Assembly: GCA_964564475.1 (NCBI GenBank)
Contig: CAZMBM010000036.1
Coordinates: forward strand, 1-17,881
DNA: 17,881 bases
Source: CG1-02-35-72 sp964564475
GTDB lineage: Bacteria; Bacteroidota; Bacteroidia; Flavobacteriales; Flavobacteriaceae
Reading direction: 5' to 3'
The position numbers were made by a program, and so were the translations under genes. The notes under the pieces were generated by a model. It worked only from the letters and a program-made list of their open reading frames with translations. It was not told the DNA's origin and did no database searches. Shown here in pieces: positions 12,648-17,881 of this stretch (the stretch's first letter is position 1; each line of letters opens with the position of its first letter).

Positions 12648-15203
12648 CTATCCACACTTAGAATGCCCACAATGTTTACATTTTAAACAACCTTCGGCAA
12701 AAATAAGACCGTCTGGCGCATTACATTCGGGACATTTTTTATCGGCGGCAGCGGTACCATCAGGAACGAACTGTTTAAGAGCGCGAACCACACCATTTTT
12801 CCAAGTGTTGATGTTTTCATCAAACAGGTTGAGGTTGTTAATTAAATCTATAACATAAGGCATAGGCATCCCATGACGTAAAACGCCCGAAATGAGCTTG
12901 GCGTAATTCCAATATTCCTTATCAAAAGATCTGGACAGGGCTTCGAAGGTAATTTTATAACCGTCTTTATCTAAGAATTGGAAGTCGTAACGGGAATGCC
13001 CTTCTTCGTCTCTGTTTTTAATAATCCAACCATTGGTTACCCATTGCGGTAAGATAAAGGCATCGTCAATTTTCCCTGTAAAAATTTCGTAAGGGCGGTT
13101 TTCTATGGTGCCTACCACAGCCATCCATTTTTCATATTCATTTTGAAAACGGATGACACGCGCCTCGATTTTTTTAGGGCGTTTTGGTGCAAAAGTTTCA
13201 GAAAACACACTTTCTTTACAGGTCTTGTCATCTTTTTTGGCATCGTTTGAAACCAAAATACCACTACGTGAGCCGTCACGATAAACCGTTATGCCTTTTA
13301 AGCCTTTTATCCACGATTCTATATAAATTTCACCAACCAAATCAGGACTCACATCTGTGGCTAAATTGATGGTTGAACTAATAGAATGTGTTGTGTACTT
13401 TTGAACAAGCGCTTGCATAGATATGCGTTTTTGCCAGTCTATTTCTGTGGCAGTAGCCCCTGCATAAGGACTCTCGTCAATATTTGTTTTGCCTGTGGCG
13501 TTCATCCAAGTTTTAACGCGCGGGTGATAGACTTCAAATTCTTCGTAAGCATCGCCCAATTCGTCAACATAGGCCACTTTGGCATTTTTTTCTGACGGAT
13601 TTACCTTTCGGCGTCGTTTATAAGATAGCAAATAAACAGGTTCAATACCCGATGAGGTTTGTGCTAACATACTTAAGCTACCTGTAGGGGCTACGGTACT
13701 TATAGAAATATTACGACGCCCGTAAATCATCATACGTTTATAAATACCGGGGAATTCGGCTTTGAGCATTTTTACAAAATCAGATTTCTCCTCAATTTCG
13801 GGGTCAAACAATCTAAAAGCACCACGCGTAATGGCCATATCAATACTGCTATCAAATTCGCCTTCTAATTTTTTACGCATGATGCTATCAATTACTTGGA
13901 GGGCTTCGTCTGTGTCAAATTTTAAACCAAGAGCGGCTACGGCATCTGCTAAAGCGGTAAAACCAAGACCTGTTCTACGACCTATTTTACCATTTTTAAA
14001 GAGTAATTTCCAGGTGTCAATTTCTACTTGTTTTATGTAGTTAGGTTCTTTGTCGTTAATTATTTTATTAAAAATACGGTCAACAGCCTCTAACTCAAGA
14101 TCAACCAAGTCATCCATTAAGCGTTGGGTTTCATATACTTTTTTGTAAAATTCTTCAAAATCGAATGAGGCCTTTTCTGTAAAGGGATCTTTTACAAAAG
14201 AGTATAAATTTACAGCTATTAAACGACAAGAATCACCTCCTTGCATAGCGATTTCTGAACACGGGTTTGTAGAACTATTTTTAAATCCGGGGTAAAAAGA
14301 TGAGGTGGAATAATAGTGCTGTCTGTCCCAAAAAATAAGTCCGGGTTCGGCTGTATTGTGGGCGCATTTTATAATAGTATGCCATAATTTTTTAGCTTTT
14401 ATGACTTTCGTGTATTTGGGATTTGGACTGTCTATAGGCCAGCGCAGGCTAAAAGTGTCGTCTTTTATAACGGCATTCATAAACTCGTCAGAGAGGCGTA
14501 CAGAAATATTGGCACCGGTAACTTTATTTAAATCTTGTTTGATGGTTACAAAGTCTTCAATATCGGGGTGTGCCACGTCCATAGTGAGCATTAAAGCGCC
14601 GCGGCGACCATTTTGAGCTACTTCGCGCGTGGTGTTAGAAAAACGGTTCATGAACGAAACAGCCCCCGTTGTGCTTCCCGCCGAATTAGAAACCATGGCA
14701 TTTTTGGGGCGTAAATTTGATAAATCTACACCCACACCGCAACGTCTTTTAAAGAGTTGTACCAATTGTTGGTCGGTATAGCAAATACCCCCATAAGAAT
14801 CGTAAATATCGGGAACTACCACACAATTAGAAAGTGATGCAATCATTTGTTTGTTACCTAAAGCAGCCATAACGCTCCCTTGCGGGATGGCGTATTTAAA
14901 ATTTTTAAACATATTAAAAATAGCTTCTTCAGAGAGGTGCTCGCGCGATTTTCCATAGTCAGATAACTTGGTCAAATCGGCATCAATATGTTTATATTTT
15001 GCCTCGATACGGCCAAATTCCTTGGCCATACGACGGTGCATATCATCGGGTGATTTTTCTAAAAATTTACCTTTGGTATCTTTTATGGCATACTTATTCA
15101 TCCACGTTGTGGCGGCCAGCTCATCTTGGTTAAAATAGGCTAAACATGTTGCTAAAACTTCTGAATAGGTGTAGGTTTTTAAGGAGGTTATCTGGTCAAT
15201 CAT
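12648..15203 (-). CDS. nrdJ: Class II (adenosylcobalamin-dependent) ribonucleotide reductase
   Basis: Makes deoxyribonucleotides using adenosylcobalamin; oxygen-independent. The 851-residue chain has the redox-pair cysteines Cys127 (LSNCVVVP) and Cys326 (DSCRLIAVNL) and the active-site segment NPCSEI (313-318) with Asn313, thiyl Cys315 and Glu317. The phosphate-binding APTGS loop lies in STVAPTGSLSMLAQ. The C-terminus carries a Cys-rich module, CPEC (824-827) then CLKCKHCGHSKC, as in NrdJ proteins where these cysteines serve metal binding and/or thiol delivery. Length is in the range of the long NrdJ forms, and no small-subunit gene is adjacent, consistent with class II. The start ATG at 15203 yields MIDQITSLKTYTYSEVLAT. 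Despite the B12 requirement, no cobalamin riboswitch core is seen upstream. Confidence 0.95.
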   Translation of the reverse strand: MIDQITSLKTYTYSEVLATCLAYFNQDELAATTWMNKYAIKDTKGKFLEKSPDDMHRRMAKEFGRIEAKYKHIDADLTKLSDYGKSREHLSEEAIFNMFKNFKYAIPQGSVMAALGNKQMIASLSNCVVVPDIYDSYGGICYTDQQLVQLFKRRCGVGVDLSNLRPKNAMVSNSAGSTTGAVSFMNRFSNTTREVAQNGRRGALMLTMDVAHPDIEDFVTIKQDLNKVTGANISVRLSDEFMNAVIKDDTFSLRWPIDSPNPKYTKVIKAKKLWHTIIKCAHNTAEPGLIFWDRQHYYSTSSFYPGFKNSSTNPCSEIAMQGGDSCRLIAVNLYSFVKDPFTEKASFDFEEFYKKVYETQRLMDDLVDLELEAVDRIFNKIINDKEPNYIKQVEIDTWKLLFKNGKIGRRTGLGFTALADAVAALGLKFDTDEALQVIDSIMRKKLEGEFDSSIDMAITRGAFRLFDPEIEEKSDFVKMLKAEFPGIYKRMMIYGRRNISISTVAPTGSLSMLAQTSSGIEPVYLLSYKRRRKVNPSEKNAKVAYVDELGDAYEEFEVYHPRVKTWMNATGKTNIDESPYAGATATEIDWQKRISMQALVQKYTTHSISSTINLATDVSPDLVGEIYIESWIKGLKGITVYRDGSRSGILVSNDAKKDDKTCKESVFSETFAPKRPKKIEARVIRFQNEYEKWMAVVGTIENRPYEIFTGKIDDAFILPQWVTNGWIIKNRDEEGHSRYDFQFLDKDGYKITFEALSRSFDKEYWNYAKLISGVLRHGMPMPYVIDLINNLNLFDENINTWKNGVVRALKQFVPDGTAAADKKCPECNAPDGLIFAEGCLKCKHCGHSKCG

Positions 15204-15250
15204 AGTCGTAAAAGATGTTTTAATAAAAAAAGGTGATGTAAATTTATTTT

Positions 15251-15276
15251 AAAAAAAAGCACCTATTAAGTAGTGC
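15251..15276 (-). terminator. Terminator-like hairpin with U8 tail upstream of nrdJ
   Basis: In minus-strand RNA GCACUA (15276-15271) pairs with UA-G-GUGC (15265-15259, one G bulged) around a five-base loop, followed by eight U (15258-15251). It lies about 48 nt upstream of the nrdJ start and about 140 nt downstream of the preceding oxidoreductase stop. It could end the upstream transcript or act as an attenuator in the nrdJ leader. The stem is short. Confidence 0.55.
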
Positions 15277-15284
15277 CAAAAATC

Positions 15285-15308
15285 TTATTAACTATTTATC
15301 GTTAATAA
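15285..15308. repeat. Perfect inverted repeat upstream of nrdJ
   Basis: TTATTAAC (15285-15292) and GTTAATAA (15301-15308) are exact inverted copies separated by 8 nt. Spacing and symmetry fit a dimeric repressor site or a weak AU-rich hairpin. It lies between the possible nrdJ promoter and the U8 hairpin. It does not match the NrdR-box consensus as I know it. Confidence 0.5.
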
Positions 15309-15363
15309 CTAAAAATGTGTTCTTAAGTCTTATGTATAAAGGACTTGTCAAAAATATTTTAAA

Positions 15364-15371
15364 CAAATATA
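15364..15371 (-). promoter_or_regulatory. Possible -7 element of nrdJ
   Basis: TATATTTG on the minus strand fits TAnnTTTG. The -33 position lacks TTG. If used, the nrdJ leader would be about 150 nt and would include the palindrome and the U8 hairpin. The whole 15204-15418 gap is very AT-rich and holds no ORF that I can support. Confidence 0.35.
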
Positions 15372-15418
15372 AAAATATTTTAAATATTTTTTTAAGGCTT
15401 TTTTTGTTAAAATAAGCC

Positions 15419-16621
15419 CTATTTACCGTCGATAAAATCTTGTAAATACGCAAATTTAGGGCAAAGTTTTCCTTTTTTGGTCATACGTGCCCGCTCTAAA
15501 ATACCATCGGCGTCGTTATTGAAAAAAGCGGGTATAATATGCTTAGAAAACTGCTCGCCGAAGCCATTTGAGGCATCTATGGGCAATTCGCAAGGTAAAT
15601 TATCTACGGCCATAACCGCTATGGCATTTTTATCTAAATAATCGGTTTCTTTTTCATTGATAGGGTCGTAACCATAAATAGGATTTTCTATGGTAGAGGC
15701 TCGTATTGTTGAGGCAACGGGTCCATCAACATCACAACTAATATCGGCTACAACACTAATGTTAAACTCAGGATTTTTGGCATCTTCTCTGCTAAAGATA
15801 TACGGGGCGCCCGAGGCATAAAAATGGCCGGCAATATACACATCGGCTACTTTGGCAAAACGCATAAAGTTGCCTTCAAAATCTTCGGGTTTGGTGAAAA
15901 AATCTGAAAAATTAAAGTCGCCGCCGTCTTTGCGTTTGTTATAACTGTCTGCGTCGATTTGTGTAAACACGGCTTCATTAAATGTTTGGTTTAAAAAAGC
16001 TTCGGGATTCACTTGCTTTAAGCCCATACCGTTTAATATTTCATAAGCACCGTTTCCAACGCGTCCGGTACCTGTTAAAACTATTTTTATAGCCGGTAAT
16101 GTCAATTTTTTTAAAGTGTTTATTAAGGCTTGTTTGTCGTGTAAATCAGAGGCTTTAGGGATTTTAAAATTTTGTGATTTTAAACCGTAAGTCCTTATGG
16201 CATTATAGGCGCCTACAATCCCCGCATAACGGCCAAAAGCTACCAAGCGTATACCTTTTGTATCGGTTAAAACCTCGTGATCGTATAAGCTTATGTTTTT
16301 TTCTAAAATAGCTCTTAACAAATGACGATTATAAGCCTGCTTTTTAATGGTATGCGAAAAGAAAAAGTATTTTTTATTAGGGATAAGAGCCTCAACAGGG
16401 ACTTCTTTAACGCCTAATAACACATCACAATCACTGAGATTATCGGTTAATTCTATACCGGCGTCCTTATAATTATCATCTGTATAAGCTCTTACATCTG
16501 ACGGTTCGGCTACAATTTGAAGATTGGGATATGTTCTGAGTAAATTTTGACAGGCGCGTGGAGACAATACCACACGTCTGTCTTGTGGCTTTTTACGTTC
16601 TTTTATAAGTGCTATCTTCAT
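15419..16621 (-). CDS. NAD(P)-dependent oxidoreductase of the alanine dehydrogenase / saccharopine dehydrogenase (LYS1) family
   Basis: A 400-residue two-domain dehydrogenase. The N-terminal half has MKIALIKERKKPQDRRV, VKEVP with Lys72 and FSHTIK with His90; this Lys/His pair corresponds in type and approximate spacing to the catalytic pair of LYS1-type saccharopine dehydrogenases. FGRYAGIVGAYNA (129-141) follows, then a Rossmann motif GTGRVGNGA (184-192). The C-terminal part reads ADISCDVDGPVAS and VDNLPCELP, which resembles lysine-ketoglutarate reductase/LYS1 proteins more than alanine dehydrogenase. The actual substrate is uncertain: saccharopine/lysine metabolism is an inference from family only. 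The start ATG at 16621 follows a possible promoter at 16654-16684, divergent from the tmRNA promoter. Confidence 0.82.
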   Translation of the reverse strand: MKIALIKERKKPQDRRVVLSPRACQNLLRTYPNLQIVAEPSDVRAYTDDNYKDAGIELTDNLSDCDVLLGVKEVPVEALIPNKKYFFFSHTIKKQAYNRHLLRAILEKNISLYDHEVLTDTKGIRLVAFGRYAGIVGAYNAIRTYGLKSQNFKIPKASDLHDKQALINTLKKLTLPAIKIVLTGTGRVGNGAYEILNGMGLKQVNPEAFLNQTFNEAVFTQIDADSYNKRKDGGDFNFSDFFTKPEDFEGNFMRFAKVADVYIAGHFYASGAPYIFSREDAKNPEFNISVVADISCDVDGPVASTIRASTIENPIYGYDPINEKETDYLDKNAIAVMAVDNLPCELPIDASNGFGEQFSKHIIPAFFNNDADGILERARMTKKGKLCPKFAYLQDFIDGK

Positions 16622-16653
16622 TGGAAATGGGATAATTGTTTTAGAAATTCGGG

Positions 16654-16684
16654 CTAAATTACTTGTATTTGCTAAGATTTACAA
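16654..16684 (-). promoter_or_regulatory. Possible promoter of the LYS1-type oxidoreductase gene
   Basis: Minus strand: TTG (plus caa at 16682-16684), 20 nt, then TAATTTAG (plus 16654-16661), one base off TAnnTTTG. It overlaps the tmRNA promoter region on the other strand. Confidence 0.35.
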
Positions 16685-16701
16685 GTAAATTTATACATTT
16701 G
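16669..16701 (+). promoter_or_regulatory. Predicted promoter of ssrA
   Basis: TACATTTG at 16694-16701 matches TAnnTTTG; the nearest TTG is at 16669-16671, 22 nt upstream, slightly longer than usual. It would give a precursor with about 30 nt ahead of the mature tmRNA 5' end at 16740. Confidence 0.5.
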
Positions 16702-16704
16702 CAA

Positions 16705-16722
16705 CCCGACAAAATTGTTGGG
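16705..16722 (+). repeat. Hairpin in the tmRNA precursor leader
   Basis: CCCGACAA (16705-16712) pairs with TTGTTGGG (16715-16722) in RNA, with one G-U pair and the inner pairs likely open. It lies between the predicted transcription start and the mature 5' end, so it may mark a processing site. Function not shown. Confidence 0.4.
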
Positions 16723-16739
16723 AAGTTCTTTTACACATT

Positions 16740-17131
16740 GGGGACGACTGGTTTTGACAGCAAGGTCAATTACTGAGTAAGCATGCCGAGCAATGATACA
16801 AATCTCGTTAATCTTTGTTTCAATTTATAAACGGCGAAGATAACTACGCTTTAGCTGCTTAATCTGAATTACAGTAGGATTTAAGCCACGTCCCGCCAGG
16901 CGGGAAAGCTAAATGTCTCTAGAAAGCCTTGATTAGCGGCGTTCTGAATAGAGGCATCGTTAAAGTTAATCTAAAACTAAAAGGGTTTCGATTTTAGTTT
17001 GACATTTTAGAAACTAAGCTTAAAGTGGGCGGTTTTCGGTCAGCTTTAGGTCTAAAATTAATCGAAAACTAAGCATGTAGAAAACTTTGTAGTTGCTTGT
17101 TTGGACGCGGGTTCGAGTCCCGCCGTCTCCA
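16740..17131 (+). ncRNA. ssrA: Transfer-messenger RNA (tmRNA)
   Basis: Rescues stalled ribosomes and tags the unfinished peptide for degradation. The 5' end GGGGACGACTGGTTTTGACA is the standard tmRNA opening, and its first six bases pair with GTCTCC near the 3' end, next to a T-arm with GGTTCGAGTCC (17110-17120). The tag frame at 16833-16862 encodes GEDNYALAA. The CCA end is not encoded: after the discriminator A at 17131 the sequence reads CTA. One-piece (non-permuted) form. Between tag and pseudoknot region lies a very GC-rich palindrome (16891-16905). A hairpin (16705-16722) sits in the precursor leader, and a terminator follows at 17190-17216. Confidence 0.97.
16833..16862 (+). other. tmRNA tag-peptide reading frame (GEDNYALAA, stop TAA)
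   Basis: Resume codon GGC at 16833-16835, then GAA GAT AAC TAC GCT TTA GCT GCT and TAA at 16860-16862. The C-terminal YALAA is the usual ClpXP/ClpAP degron of tmRNA tags, and the first residue Gly is usual in Bacteroidota tags. Confidence 0.9.
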
Positions 17132-17189
17132 CTAATAAAATAGCAAAAACTCTGAAAGATAGTTTGTTAAAACGACGCTAACCTAAGCT

Positions 17190-17216
17190 TAGCCCGTATT
17201 TAGGCGGCTATTTTTT
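17190..17216 (+). terminator. Intrinsic terminator of ssrA
   Basis: TAGCC (17190-17194) pairs with GGCTA (17206-17210), extended by one C-G pair across a bulged C, then six T (17211-17216). It begins 59 nt after the mature tmRNA end and overlaps the stop codon of the convergent amylase gene. Confidence 0.7.
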
Positions 17217-17881
17217 AATTAAAAGATGATATTCCCAGGGGTTAAACACTAAGCTTTTATCTTTTTTTAATGTAAATGGTTTTAAGGATAAAGCATCCTT
17301 AAAACCACCCGATAAATCTATTTTAAAGTTTACTTTTTTAGCCGATAAATTGGCAATAAAATAAATAGAGTCACCTTCTTTAGAGCGTTTAAAAGCTAAA
17401 ATTTCGCTATCCTTTGATGTTTTTAAACGCGTATAATCGGCTGCTTTTTTACCTCCATTTAAGGCTTTGTTGCCCGCTTTTAAAGCCCCTAGTTTTTCGA
17501 GTAAAGGCCAAACTTTTCCTTTTGTTTTTGGAATGGTGTCTTTTTCAAAAAACAAAAGTCTTTTGTTTAAATCGTATTCTTGACCACTGTAAATTAGAGG
17601 CATCCCCGGGGTAGCATAAGACAGAGCCAGCATTGTTTCAGAAGCATCACCCATGCGCTCTTTAACAGACCCATTCCAAGAATTTTCGTCGTGATTGGTC
17701 ACAAAATTCATCAAAATATCATCTTTTTCGTACAAGGTGTCAATTTGAGCCATCCTGTCATCCCAAGCTTTTACATTTTCTTTGCCTTGGGCAATAGCAT
17801 TCATTTTATGATGTGTATCCCAACTGTAAGCCATGTCAAATAAATGGTCTTTTAGCAATGCGGGCTCCCACGCTTCGGCCA
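17208..17881 (-). CDS. Alpha-amylase family (GH13) glycoside hydrolase, C-terminal part (5' end outside window)
   Basis: The frame is open through base 17881, so the N-terminus and most of the TIM barrel lie outside the window. The visible part begins with AEAWEP, whose Glu (codon 17876-17874) is the probable GH13 acid/base residue of conserved region III, and goes on through HLFDMAYSWDTHH to FVTNHDENSW, conserved region IV with the transition-state Asp of NHD. Then come a substrate-loop-like ATPGMPLIYSGQE segment and a C-terminal beta-domain ending NPWEYHLLIKK. It probably hydrolyses alpha-1,4-glucans; maltogenic or other specificity cannot be told, nor can a signal peptide be checked. It is convergent with ssrA, whose terminator covers its stop codon. 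Confidence 0.88.
   Translation of the reverse strand, partial: AEAWEPALLKDHLFDMAYSWDTHHKMNAIAQGKENVKAWDDRMAQIDTLYEKDDILMNFVTNHDENSWNGSVKERMGDASETMLALSYATPGMPLIYSGQEYDLNKRLLFFEKDTIPKTKGKVWPLLEKLGALKAGNKALNGGKKAADYTRLKTSKDSEILAFKRSKEGDSIYFIANLSAKKVNFKIDLSGGFKDALSLKPFTLKKDKSLVFNPWEYHLLIKK

Noticed and set aside
15204..15418. Cobalamin riboswitch upstream of the B12-dependent reductase
   Set aside because: The region is too AT-rich, and I found neither the B12-box sequence nor the multi-helix core on the minus strand.
15392..15420. Hairpin at the end of the LYS1-type gene as a terminator
   Set aside because: A stem with GGCTT/AAGCC can be drawn, but on the gene's strand it is followed by A, not U, so an intrinsic terminator is not supported.
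1..17881. Mobile elements, CRISPR arrays, tRNA or rRNA genes other than tmRNA
   Set aside because: No transposase or integrase frames, no regularly spaced repeats and no tRNA cloverleaf apart from the tmRNA ends were found.

Overview
The window looks like chromosomal DNA of a member of the Flavobacteriia (phylum Bacteroidota). The evidence is AT-rich sequence, Bacteroidota-type promoters (TTG, about 19-20 nt, then TAnnTTTG) in front of several genes, weak or absent Shine-Dalgarno sites, a GldA-type ABC ATPase, the DUF6427/DUF6341 pair beside upp, a DAHP synthase with a C-terminal chorismate mutase, a KDO-8-phosphate synthase (so LPS is made), and a tmRNA whose tag reads GEDNYALAA without an encoded CCA end. 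No phage, IS, CRISPR or integrative element was seen. Gene packing is very tight.

Layout, left to right. 1-1084 (minus): a small-membrane-protein gene (DUF6341), trmB and the start of a LysE-type exporter form one operon. 1126-2061 (plus): a divergent polytopic membrane protein (DUF6427) whose 3' end overlaps upp. 2043-2696 (minus): upp with its own promoter. 2724-8874 (minus): a six-gene run, in transcription order pheA (prephenate dehydratase), PLP aminotransferase, tyrA (prephenate dehydrogenase), DAHP synthase/chorismate mutase, a family-9 glycosyltransferase and a YqhD-type alcohol dehydrogenase. 8885-9068 (minus): the control region of that operon. 9075-9962 (minus): a lipoprotein alpha/beta hydrolase. 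10062-10754 (plus): gldA-like ATPase. 10744-11280 (minus): DUF4136 lipoprotein. 11391-12212 (plus): kdsA. 12209-12586 (minus): DUF1801 protein. 12648-15203 (minus): class II (B12-dependent) ribonucleotide reductase. 15419-16621 (minus): an alanine dehydrogenase/LYS1-type oxidoreductase. 16740-17131 (plus): tmRNA with a terminator. 17208-17881 (minus): the 3' part of a GH13 alpha-amylase-like gene.

The main discovery is the 200-nt stretch between the hydrolase and pheA. On the minus strand it holds, in order, a consensus promoter, a 26-codon leader ORF with seven consecutive aromatic codons (Phe-Trp-Phe-Tyr-Phe-Tyr-Phe; nine aromatics in all), an antiterminator arm lying inside the last codons of that ORF, and an intrinsic terminator with a 7-U tail that ends 10 nt before the pheA ATG. 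The antiterminator and the terminator compete for the same 11 bases. This is the full architecture of ribosome-mediated transcription attenuation, upstream of genes that make the very amino acids the leader reads. The operon enzymes fit: DAHP synthase/chorismate mutase supplies prephenate, tyrA and pheA send it toward tyrosine and phenylalanine, and the aminotransferase probably completes both.

Smaller points include a U8 hairpin and a perfect palindrome upstream of nrdJ with no cobalamin riboswitch, a terminator that touches the start codon of the DUF1801 gene, three tail-to-tail gene overlaps without terminators, and a GldA-like protein that seems to lack the usual C-terminal extension.
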